Shown here piece by piece: positions 1 through 5,598 of a DNA stretch of 6,994 bases (its first letter is position 1; the number at the start of each line of letters is the position of its first letter). This stretch comes from Gammaproteobacteria bacterium. Its GTDB lineage: Bacteria; Pseudomonadota; Gammaproteobacteria; DRJJ01. The notes beneath the pieces were generated by a model. That model saw only the letters and a program-made list of their open reading frames with translations, had not been told where the DNA came from and ran no database searches. Both the position numbers and the translations under genes were made by a program. The DNA lies in assembly GCA_011052255.1 (NCBI GenBank), contig DRJJ01000043.1, forward strand, positions 1 to 6,994, read 5' to 3'.

Positions 1-3
1 CTA

Positions 4-70
4 ATATAATTATGAAATATTGATAATTATATCTGGCCTGCAGGTTGGTGATATCTGATGCAGGTGTTTA
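4..70. repeat. AT-rich inverted repeat and two-copy tandem repeat upstream of the DUF2892 gene
   Basis: Positions 4-13 (ATATAATTAT) and 23-32 (ATAATTATAT) form a perfect 10-bp inverted repeat with a 9-base spacer. It overlaps an imperfect tandem duplication: ATATCTG at 29-35 and again at 51-57, each followed by TGCAGGT at 39-45 and 59-65. The repeat unit is about 20-22 bp, roughly two helical turns. This is seen directly in the bases. Its role is unknown; it could be an upstream regulator site or belong to the end of a gene or intergenic region lying left of the window. Confidence 0.5.
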
Positions 71-95
71 CCGTATGTCCTTGTTTTCACATTAT

Positions 96-139
96 TTGAC
101 AAATTGGCATTAGCAATTATTAGCAAATGCTAATACAAT
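96..139 (+). promoter_or_regulatory. Promoter with ATTAGCA direct and inverted repeats (likely operator)
   Basis: A consensus -35 TTGACA lies at 96-101, with TATTAG at 118-123 after a 16-bp spacer; TACAAT at 134-139 is an alternative -10. ATTAGCA occurs at 109-115 and 119-125, and its reverse complement TGCTAAT at 128-134. The two right-hand copies form a perfect inverted repeat (118-125 with 128-135, two bases between). A repressor bound here would cover the -10 element. DUF2892 genes are often linked to ArsR-family sulfide or redox-responsive repressors such as YgaV and BigR, so such a repressor is plausible. No regulator gene is visible in the window. Confidence 0.55.
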
Positions 140-174
140 GACTGCACTTTAAATATACAGATCAGGAGAAGTAC

Positions 175-378
175 ATGTCTATTGACCGTATTATTTTTGC
201 TTTTGCAGGTATTGTTATTCTGGCCAGTATTGCCCTGTCGCAGGTACATTCGGTGAACTGGTTGTGGCTGACCGGATTTGTGGGCCTGAATTTGCTGCAA
301 AGCGCATTTACCGGTTTTTGCCCGCTTGCGATTATTGCTAAAAAAATGGGTGCCTGCCCTGGTGTGGCATTCAAGTAG
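175..378 (+). CDS. YgaP-type (DUF2892) small inner-membrane protein
   Basis: The 67-residue product matches the transmembrane domain found at the C-terminus of the E. coli rhodanese YgaP and in stand-alone DUF2892 proteins. It starts with the typical S/N-x-D-R-I-x-F-A-F-A-G pattern. It has two hydrophobic helices (about residues 6-22 and 28-45) and then the hallmark TGFCP motif (46-50) with Cys49, and a second cysteine at 61. There is no rhodanese domain fused or adjacent. The ATG has a good ribosome site, AGGAGA at 164-169. The family is linked to sulfur-transfer and sulfide-response operons, but the biochemical role of the lone membrane domain is not established. The gene appears monocistronic, as a long palindrome-rich gap follows it. 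The family assignment is strong; the link to sulfide is inference. Confidence 0.85.
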   Translation: MSIDRIIFAFAGIVILASIALSQVHSVNWLWLTGFVGLNLLQSAFTGFCPLAIIAKKMGACPGVAFK

Positions 379-396
379 CTCAATTCTGATCTGATC

Positions 397-440
397 CCGG
401 TTGACCGGTAGCAGTACTGCTCGAGGCGCACACCTCGAGC
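397..440. repeat. Cluster of three adjacent palindromes after the DUF2892 gene
   Basis: Three perfect inverted repeats follow each other: CCGGT-TG-ACCGG (397-408), AGCAGTACTGCT (410-421) and GCTCGAGG-CGCACA-CCTCGAGC (419-426 with 433-440). The last is an 8-bp GC-rich stem with a 6-base loop and could act as a transcription stop or RNA-stabilising hairpin. It is not followed by a T-run, so it is not a classic Rho-independent terminator. The second and third repeats overlap by three bases, so they could be mutually exclusive structures in RNA. Confidence 0.5.
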
Positions 441-491
441 GGCTTCCTGATTTCGTTAAAATTCTTCTGAACGCGCTCTGCTGCAATCTCA

Positions 492-535
492 GCGGCCAGT
501 CTGCTTCTTGCGGGTGGCCTGCCGCGTTGATTTTT
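492..535 (+). terminator. Possible Rho-independent terminator
   Basis: GCGGC at 492-496 can pair with GCCGC at 521-525, or GGCCA at 494-498 with TGGCC at 515-519. A run of five T follows at 531-535. The loop is long and the two pairings compete, so the structure is imperfect. The position would suit termination of transcription coming from the DUF2892 side, well before the next promoter. Confidence 0.3.
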
Positions 536-552
536 CTATGCTGCTATGCAAG

Positions 553-636
553 TATAAGTACTTATATCCAAACAGAATTATGGATAAGCGAAAGCCACAT
601 TAAAGTGATACGAAAGCATGCCAATATAATTATAAT
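553..636 (+). promoter_or_regulatory. Probable promoter and palindromic site of the binding protein/GGDEF-EAL operon
   Basis: Two consecutive perfect -10 hexamers TATAAT lie at 625-630 and 631-636, but no good -35 is visible at the right distance, which suggests an activator-dependent or alternative arrangement. Upstream, TATAAGTACTTATA at 553-566 is a perfect 14-bp palindrome. It overlaps the TATCCA/TGGATA inverted repeat (565-570 and 581-586), so regulator binding is plausible. Predicted starts would give a leader of only about 14-20 bases before the ATG at 657. Confidence 0.4.
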
Positions 637-656
637 TACTATGGTAAATGTAGTCT

Positions 657-1529
657 ATGGGTATTCCTGGTACGGATTCGGGTTTTAATATCAGACAGGT
701 GCTGACCGGTTGCTGTTTGCTGCTGGCTAGTACCCTGGCTACAGCGGAGCAAGTGGTTTACAGCTTTGGTGTTGTGCCCCAGTATGAATCACGGGTGCTG
801 TTCAGTATCTGGCAACCTGTGTTGCAGGAGCTGGAGCGACGCACGGGGCTGAAATTCAGACTGGTCGGTAGTCCAAAAATACCCGTATTTGAGCAATCCT
901 TTATTGCGGGTGAATTTGATTTCGCCTATACCAACCCGTTCCACTTATATCTTGCTGAAGGATACCAGGACTATATCCCCCTGATCAGGGATGGTAGTCG
1001 TATGCTGCAGGGGATCGTGGTGGTAAAAAAAGACAGCCCGTATAAAAAACTGGCTGATCTGCAGAACAAGACCATTGCCTTTCCTTCAGTGAATGCGCTT
1101 GGCGCTTCGCTGGCCGTACGAGCTACATTCTCTGATGCAGGATTGACGGCCTATAAGCCACTCTATGTGCAGACCCATAGCTCTGTGTACCTGCATGTGG
1201 CAACCGGGCTTACCGATGCAGGTGGTGGCGTTCTGTCGACCCTGCAGGCACAGCCCACGGCGCTACAGCAAGACATGCGCATTATCCAGACCGCAACCGG
1301 TATACCTACGCACCCAGTGGCCGCACATCCACGTGTGCCAGTTGAGCATCGTGAACGTGTTCAAAAGGCTTTTCTGGCCATGGCTAAAACGGCGCAAGGA
1401 AAAAAACTGTTAGACAGGATTCCGATGTATAAACCGGTCAGGACCGATATGAGGACATACAAGGTCATTTCCGCGATGGGGTTCGAAAAATACTATATCA
1501 AGCCTGCGCGTAAACAGGGTGACAGGTAA
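657..1529 (+). CDS. PhnD-like periplasmic phosphate/phosphite/phosphonate-type substrate-binding protein
   Basis: The 290-residue product is a type II periplasmic binding protein of the PhnD group. Residues 1-30 look like a secretory leader with a hydrophobic stretch (about 15-29) and a likely signal peptidase I site after ATA (28-30). Family landmarks follow: FGVVPQ at 38-42, the GEFDFAYTNPFHLY segment at 85-98, GIVVVKKDSPYKKLADL at 119-135, a phosphate-binding-like AFPSVNALGAS stretch at 141-151, and THSSVY with TDAGGGV at 173-192. Length is normal for the family. The start is the first available after an in-frame stop at 651-653. It has no clear ribosome site; GTG at 699 is possible but would leave a leader with no positive residue. 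No ABC permease or ATPase lies beside it, while a GGDEF-EAL gene begins five bases later. I therefore infer that it senses a ligand for that enzyme rather than feeding a transporter. The ligand is unknown. Confidence 0.85.
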   Translation: MGIPGTDSGFNIRQVLTGCCLLLASTLATAEQVVYSFGVVPQYESRVLFSIWQPVLQELERRTGLKFRLVGSPKIPVFEQSFIAGEFDFAYTNPFHLYLAEGYQDYIPLIRDGSRMLQGIVVVKKDSPYKKLADLQNKTIAFPSVNALGASLAVRATFSDAGLTAYKPLYVQTHSSVYLHVATGLTDAGGGVLSTLQAQPTALQQDMRIIQTATGIPTHPVAAHPRVPVEHRERVQKAFLAMAKTAQGKKLLDRIPMYKPVRTDMRTYKVISAMGFEKYYIKPARKQGDR

Positions 1530-1534
1530 CAGAT

Positions 1535-3583
1535 ATGTCATTACGCTGGAAAATCATCCTGCCATTTGTGTTGTTCAGTGCCTTGCTGGGTGGTTATCTT
1601 GATACGGTCTGGTTACCCGGTGTCATACAGCGCGTAGACGAGCAGACACTGATGCACCGGCAGGAACATCTGAAAAGCGTTGCTGAAGGACTGGTGCCGT
1701 TATTACTGGAAAATCAGCTGGCGACGGTTTACAGCACACTGGATTCTTTATTGGAAAGCAACAAGGACTGGCTGGAAATAGAGCTGATCAATGAGCAGGG
1801 TCGGTTGATCTACCCGTTGGGTAAGGCGGGGATGCACGTCATTAGCTCTGCCAGCCATTCCGGTACCCTGTCAGATAACAGTAGTGTGCTGTCACAGTCA
1901 TTGAAATATAAAGGGACTGATCGGGGTGATATCTGGATCAGGGTTGATACGTTTCGTTCCGAGCAGCGCCTGACCGAGATGCGCTCAACACTCAGGCGTG
2001 CTTTTATACTGGTTATTATTGCTGTTATTGTGGTTATTATTGTCATACTTGAACTGGTAGTAAAAGCACCACTGACGCAGCTTGCCAATGCGGCCAATGC
2101 GCTGGCCAAGGGTGATTTTGCTGCGCGCTTACCTACCATATGGAACGATGAAGTAGGCATGATGGTCAGCAGCTTTACCAGTATGCGCGATGCAATGAAA
2201 AGCTATCAGAACAAACTGGAACGTTCGGTTGATATGCATCGCAGAACAGCTGAAGCCCTGTATACAGAAAAGGAACGGGTGACCTACCAGGCCAGCCATG
2301 ATGCGCTGACCGGTCTTATTAACCGTTTTGAATTTGAACGAAAACTAAAGGATGTCATTCACTCAAGTGAGCGCGATGCTGCCTTGCTGTACATCGATCT
2401 GGATCAGTTCAAGGTTGTTAACGACACCAGCGGGCACCTGGCCGGCGATGAGTTACTCAAGCGTATTGCTATTGTACTGAATGAGTGCGTCCCTTCCCAG
2501 GCGACCGTCGCCAGGCTCGGGGGTGATGAGTTTGGGCTGATCTTGCAGATGGGTAGCACGGATGAGCTAGAGGCAACGGCAAGGAATATCTGCGCCGAGC
2601 TGGAGGCGCTGCGCTTTATCTGGGAGGGTCATAACTATCGGGTGACAGCCAGTATCGGTATTGTTTATCTGGATGAAGAAAATGCCAATATTACAGAGGT
2701 AATGAAACAGGTTGATAGCGCCTGTTATTCCGCCAAGGAACTTGGTCGTAATCGCATTTATGTATATCGGAAAGATGACCTGGATATTACCCATCGAATG
2801 AGTAATATGCGCTGGGTCGCACGTATTACCGAGGCGCTGGAAAATAATAAACTAACCCTGTTTTGCCAGCCGATCGTACCGGTGAACGAGGATGATGCAA
2901 TAGATCATTTACACTATGAGTTGTTATTACGTATGCAGGGTCGTGGTAATGAGTTGATTTTGCCGGGGGCATTCCTGAGCGCTGCAGAGCAATATGGCCT
3001 GGCACCCAAAATTGACCGATGGGTGATTGAACATATTTTTTCCTGGCTGGGTAATCACCCGGAACATCTGCAAAAGCTGCATTTGTGTGCAATCAACCTG
3101 TCTGGCCAATCGCTTAGCGATGAATCTTTTCTTGATTTTGTACGTACGGCCTTTTCAGGACATGACATCCCTGCAGAAAAGATCTGCTTTGAGATTACTG
3201 AAACGGCAGTAATGACAGATCTGACCAGTGCCCACAGGCTAATCGACGAGTTGAAAGATACCGGCGTACGATTTGCGCTGGATGATTTTGGTACCGGCCT
3301 GTCTTCTTTTGCTTATCTGAAATCGCTGCCGGTTGATTATCTGAAAATTGATGGCGTCTTTGTGCGTGATATACTTCGTGATCCAATCGATCGTGAAATG
3401 GTGCGCTCGATTAACGAGGTAGCCCACATTATGGGCATCAAAACGATCGCTGAATTTGTTGAAGACAGGGATATCCTGTCTGAGCTGAAAAAGCTTGGCG
3501 TCGATCAGGCACAAGGCTATGGTGTGGGCAAGCCAATACCGCTGGACAGTCTTGAAAAGGGCGAACTTCACATCGCGCTGTAA
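1535..3583 (+). CDS. Membrane-bound GGDEF-EAL cyclic-di-GMP cyclase/phosphodiesterase with HAMP domain
   Basis: The 682-residue protein has a transmembrane helix at about 5-22, a periplasmic region (23-155) whose second half looks like a PAS/Cache fold, a second helix at 156-177, a HAMP linker (178-230), a short signalling helix, a GGDEF domain (245-412) and an EAL domain (430-672). The cyclase keeps the DALTGLINR motif (256-264), the DLDQFKVVND metal/GTP segment (288-297) and GGDEF itself (329-333). The RxxD product-inhibition site is absent; the matching residues are P-S-Q-A (320-323). The EAL domain reads ELL at 462-464 but keeps Glu462, Asn521, Glu553, Asp583, Asp584, Lys604, Glu640 and Gln660, so phosphodiesterase activity is expected. 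The ATG follows the upstream stop by five bases, and its ribosome site (AGG, 1524-1526) overlaps that gene's end, indicating translational coupling. The net direction of activity cannot be told from sequence. Confidence 0.93.
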   Translation: MSLRWKIILPFVLFSALLGGYLDTVWLPGVIQRVDEQTLMHRQEHLKSVAEGLVPLLLENQLATVYSTLDSLLESNKDWLEIELINEQGRLIYPLGKAGMHVISSASHSGTLSDNSSVLSQSLKYKGTDRGDIWIRVDTFRSEQRLTEMRSTLRRAFILVIIAVIVVIIVILELVVKAPLTQLANAANALAKGDFAARLPTIWNDEVGMMVSSFTSMRDAMKSYQNKLERSVDMHRRTAEALYTEKERVTYQASHDALTGLINRFEFERKLKDVIHSSERDAALLYIDLDQFKVVNDTSGHLAGDELLKRIAIVLNECVPSQATVARLGGDEFGLILQMGSTDELEATARNICAELEALRFIWEGHNYRVTASIGIVYLDEENANITEVMKQVDSACYSAKELGRNRIYVYRKDDLDITHRMSNMRWVARITEALENNKLTLFCQPIVPVNEDDAIDHLHYELLLRMQGRGNELILPGAFLSAAEQYGLAPKIDRWVIEHIFSWLGNHPEHLQKLHLCAINLSGQSLSDESFLDFVRTAFSGHDIPAEKICFEITETAVMTDLTSAHRLIDELKDTGVRFALDDFGTGLSSFAYLKSLPVDYLKIDGVFVRDILRDPIDREMVRSINEVAHIMGIKTIAEFVEDRDILSELKKLGVDQAQGYGVGKPIPLDSLEKGELHIAL

Positions 3584-3627
3584 GCATTACGGCTAAACTG
3601 CGTCTAACTAGCAAAGGTAAGCACGAT

Positions 3628-3906
3628 ATGGATTTTATTACAGTAGAGCACAATCCGTCCCCGATGAAGCTGGAAGTATTAAACGTGGATATCTGGCCGA
3701 TATGGACTCATGAGGTTGGGCAATTCGACTGGCATTATGACACCAAAGAAATGTGTTACATCCTTGAAGGTGAGGTGGTGGTTACGCCGGTTGATGGCGA
3801 GCCGGTAACCCTGAAAGAGCGTGACCTGGTAAATTTTCCGAAGGGAATGGATTGTAGCTGGGACATCCGCTCACCGATACGTAAACACTATTTGCTGGGT
3901 GACTGA
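3628..3906 (+). CDS. Small cupin-domain protein (DUF861/Cupin_3 type)
   Basis: The 92-residue product is a single cupin barrel. The first cupin motif spans about 31-49 (G31, W35-H36-Y37, E41, C43-Y44, then LEGEV 46-50). The second spans 66-78 (DLVNFPKG followed by CSW), and it ends with the RKHY (85-88) typical of the family. Most of the usual metal-binding histidines are missing: only His36 and Glu41 of motif 1 remain, and motif 2 has Trp78 or Ser77 where a histidine is common. That pattern is normal for DUF861 proteins, some of which are related to ureidoglycine aminohydrolase and EutQ. A ribosome site AAAGGT sits at 3613-3618. It lies 44 bases after the GGDEF-EAL gene on the same strand with no terminator visible, so co-transcription is likely. 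The substrate is unknown and a functional link to cyclic-di-GMP is not shown. Confidence 0.85.
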   Translation: MDFITVEHNPSPMKLEVLNVDIWPIWTHEVGQFDWHYDTKEMCYILEGEVVVTPVDGEPVTLKERDLVNFPKGMDCSWDIRSPIRKHYLLGD

Positions 3907-3946
3907 TCTACCTGCTCCGCTTACCTGAACAGATAGTATCGAGTGG

Positions 3947-4339
3947 TCATTTACTGATGTGAGCTACGTATTTTTCCAGGCCTTGTGGCTGTAATTCCAG
4001 CAGCTCACAATCGATTACCAGTTCATCTTCTACCCCTTCCAGCTTCAGACGCAGACTGACTTCACCCTGTACCGAGACCGGCATGGGTACTTCATCACGA
4101 TAGACAAACGCGTTATGGGTCAGCTGGCCTGAGCGGACAGTACCGACAGGATCAGTTGAGCCAGAAAGGGTGGCTTGTTTGATCAAAAGTTGTCCTTGCT
4201 GCTTCCAGCGTGTCTGGTCGATCGAACCAGCCAGTGATTTCAGGAGAAAAAATGGTGCCAGCTGTAGTACCAGATTATCACCCTCACGATTTATTGAAGT
4301 GATCTCACTACCCCGAAATTCCCAGACTATGGTCGACAT
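3947..4339 (-). CDS. Conserved-looking protein of unknown function, 130 residues
   Basis: I do not recognise the family with certainty. The protein has no signal peptide, no long membrane helix and one cysteine (residue 111). It begins MSTIVWEFRGSEI and alternates hydrophobic and polar residues in a way that suggests mostly beta strands: 22-34, 50-59, 85-102 and 106-117. It contains a TRWKQQGQ segment at 43-50. Coding evidence is a clean 130-codon frame, an AAGG ribosome site (complement of about 4347-4350) before the ATG, and a position that converges with the cupin gene and diverges from the DUF3135 gene. The 40 bases between it and the cupin gene show no clear terminator. A cytoplasmic protein is most likely; no function is assigned. 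Confidence 0.75.
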   Translation of the reverse strand: MSTIVWEFRGSEITSINREGDNLVLQLAPFFLLKSLAGSIDQTRWKQQGQLLIKQATLSGSTDPVGTVRSGQLTHNAFVYRDEVPMPVSVQGEVSLRLKLEGVEDELVIDCELLELQPQGLEKYVAHISK

Positions 4340-4505
4340 TATAATAACCTTTTAATAAGTGTCGGAATATTTTACACAATTTATGACAAAAAATCGCCAT
4401 TATAAAAAAAATGGAAATAAGTCTTTGTTTTTAAAAGCCTTGAAATTATTGTGCATGAATCATGCATTATTTGAAGTGTTTTTGCCGTGACGGTATGATG
4501 GGCAT
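4340..4505. promoter_or_regulatory. AT-rich divergent promoter region with a 15-bp palindrome
   Basis: This 166-bp region drives genes in both directions. It is strongly AT-rich between about 4360 and 4450, including an imperfect inverted repeat CCATT/AATGG (4397-4401 and 4410-4414). TGCATGA-A-TCATGCA at 4452-4466 is a perfect 7-bp-arm palindrome ending four bases before the -35 of the rightward promoter. That position suits an activator, or a repressor touching RNA polymerase. I could not assign the palindrome to a known regulator. No convincing -35/-10 pair stood out for the leftward gene. Confidence 0.5.
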
Positions 4506-4506
4506 A
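4471..4506 (+). promoter_or_regulatory. Sigma-70-type promoter predicted to give a leaderless mRNA
   Basis: TTGAAG (4471-4476) and TATGAT (4494-4499) are separated by the ideal 17 bp. Counting from the -10 hexamer, position +1 falls on 4506, the A of the DUF3135 start codon. An in-frame stop at 4488-4490 rules out an upstream start. No good Shine-Dalgarno sequence precedes the ATG. The spacing is seen directly; leaderless transcription is inference. Confidence 0.5.
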
Positions 4507-4853
4507 TGTTCGATGAAAACAAAAAACTGGATTTTGATTCTGCCATGCGCCTGGCGCAGGACAATCCGGATGCGTTCGAACAGTATCGCCGTGAGGCAAT
4601 TGATGGCCTGATAGAGCGCATACCCGTCCACAACCAGGAGCGGCTGCGACGTTTGCAGTGGCGCATTGATCAGGAGCGTAAGCGCTCAGGTGACGCCATG
4701 TCTGCCTGTGTCCGTATTTATGAAATGATGTGGGATTCCTTTACCGGTGATCGAGGTCTTGTCAGTCAACTGCATCATCTGCAGGACTTGTGTACCTCAG
4801 GTAATCCACCGGCAGCCGCCACAGCCCGTATTCTGAGTTTTGAGCGTCACTGA
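4506..4853 (+). CDS. DUF3135 family protein
   Basis: The 115-residue product matches the gammaproteobacterial DUF3135 family. It has a short acidic N-terminus, the AxxNPDAFExxRxE pattern at 17-30, then LIERIP (35-40), a basic helix ERLRRLQWRIDQERKR (45-60), and ACVRIYEMMWDSF (67-79). It is predicted to be almost entirely helical and soluble, with one short glycine-rich turn at 80-84. The family has no known function. The C-terminal 30 residues extend beyond the most conserved core. The ATG at 4506 is the only usable start after an in-frame stop at 4488-4490, and it sits at the predicted transcription start. It diverges from the 3947-4339 gene. It is probably a single-gene unit: 175 bases separate it from the next gene, although that gene lies on the same strand. 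Confidence 0.8.
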   Translation: MFDENKKLDFDSAMRLAQDNPDAFEQYRREAIDGLIERIPVHNQERLRRLQWRIDQERKRSGDAMSACVRIYEMMWDSFTGDRGLVSQLHHLQDLCTSGNPPAAATARILSFERH

Positions 4854-5028
4854 GCCTGCAACAGAACTGTGTGTCTGTACTTGTAGCCTGCCTATGAGAT
4901 ATTCAGACAATACCCCTTAATAGATCAGGAAACCCCAGATTAATTACCGTCTCCCGGCGTTATTTCACACTACCGATGACATAAATGTATTAGTATTGGT
5001 AATCAATATTTACTTAACAGGTCAGTCT

Positions 5029-5598
5029 ATGATTACTAGAAAACTATTCCTGGGGTATCTTGTCGCAAGTATGCTTTTTCCTGTATTCAGCCTGGCGGAT
5101 GAAGCCAGTGAGCAGGGCACTTACGATCAGGACGAAATGTACAAGGAAGCGAGTGGTTTTTTTGGCAAGGGCGCTGAAGGTCTGGCAGATGTGCTGAACA
5201 AGGTGTTTAGTGAGAAGGGTAGGCCCAACGGTTATATCAAAGGGGAAGAGGCCAGTGGCGCACTGGTGGTGGGTGTGCGTTATGGCAGAGGTACGCTGGT
5301 GATGAAGAACGGCGCTACACGCAAGGTATTCTGGCAAGGGCCGTCAGTAGGATTCGATGTCGGGGCTAATGCATCCAAGGCCTTCATCCTGATTTATGAT
5401 CTCAAGAAAACAGATGATATCTATCAGCGCTTCCCGGGAGTTGAGGGGACCTTGTATTTTGTTGCCGGAGTAGGTGTCAACTATGTATCGACCGAAACGA
5501 TAGGACTCGCGCCGATACGATTTGGTCTGGGCTGGCGTCAGGGTGCGAATGTGGGTTATATGAATATCACCAGGAAAAGTAGCTGGATACCATTCTGA
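5029..5598 (+). CDS. Secreted DUF1134 (EipA-family) envelope protein
   Basis: From the ATG at 5029 the product is 189 residues. It has a clear signal peptide: Arg4-Lys5, a hydrophobic core (6-20) and a probable cleavage site after SLA (21-23). A TTG at 4996 would add 11 residues ahead of the signal and is less likely; the ATG has a short AGG ribosome site at 5019-5021. The mature protein shows the DUF1134 core: YDQDE near the N-terminus, a GFFGKGAEGLADVL helix (43-56), NGYIKGEEASGA (67-78), then glycine-rich strands YGRGTL (85-90), WQGPSVGFDVGAN (102-114) and VEGTLYFVAGVGVNY (138-152). EipA, the studied member in Brucella, is a small periplasmic beta-barrel protein needed for envelope integrity. 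A similar periplasmic role is inferred here. Most characterised members are alphaproteobacterial. Confidence 0.85.
   Translation: MITRKLFLGYLVASMLFPVFSLADEASEQGTYDQDEMYKEASGFFGKGAEGLADVLNKVFSEKGRPNGYIKGEEASGALVVGVRYGRGTLVMKNGATRKVFWQGPSVGFDVGANASKAFILIYDLKKTDDIYQRFPGVEGTLYFVAGVGVNYVSTETIGLAPIRFGLGWRQGANVGYMNITRKSSWIPF

Larger units (their letters stand above)
379..656. other. Intergenic region without a convincing gene
   Basis: This gap lies between the DUF2892 gene and the binding-protein operon. It holds the palindrome cluster at 397-440, a possible terminator at 492-535, a perfect AT-rich palindrome at 553-566, an inverted repeat TATCCA/TGGATA (565-570 and 581-586), and the promoter of the next operon. 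Open frames across it are short, overlap these structures and show no recognisable protein family. A small RNA cannot be excluded but nothing identifies one. Confidence 0.4.

Noticed and set aside
130..486. Minus-strand frames of 118 and 89 codons over the DUF2892 gene
   Set aside because: They are antisense to a clearly recognisable gene, have no family match and no convincing ribosome site.
401..688. Plus-strand open frame of 95 codons between the DUF2892 gene and the binding-protein operon
   Set aside because: It runs through the palindromes and the promoter, overlaps the start of the next gene, has no ribosome site and resembles no known family.
657..1529. Binding protein as part of a phosphonate ABC uptake operon
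   Set aside because: No permease or ATPase gene is within the window on either side; the adjacent partner is a GGDEF-EAL gene. A transporter elsewhere in the genome cannot be ruled out.
1810..2160. Minus-strand frames within the GGDEF-EAL gene (also 2567-2794, 2826-3109, 3195-3653)
   Set aside because: The plus strand encodes an intact, fully recognisable domain series here, so these are antisense shadows.
4996..5028. TTG at 4996 as start of the DUF1134 gene
   Set aside because: It would put 11 extra residues ahead of a well-formed signal peptide, while the ATG at 5029 has a ribosome site and gives a standard leader.
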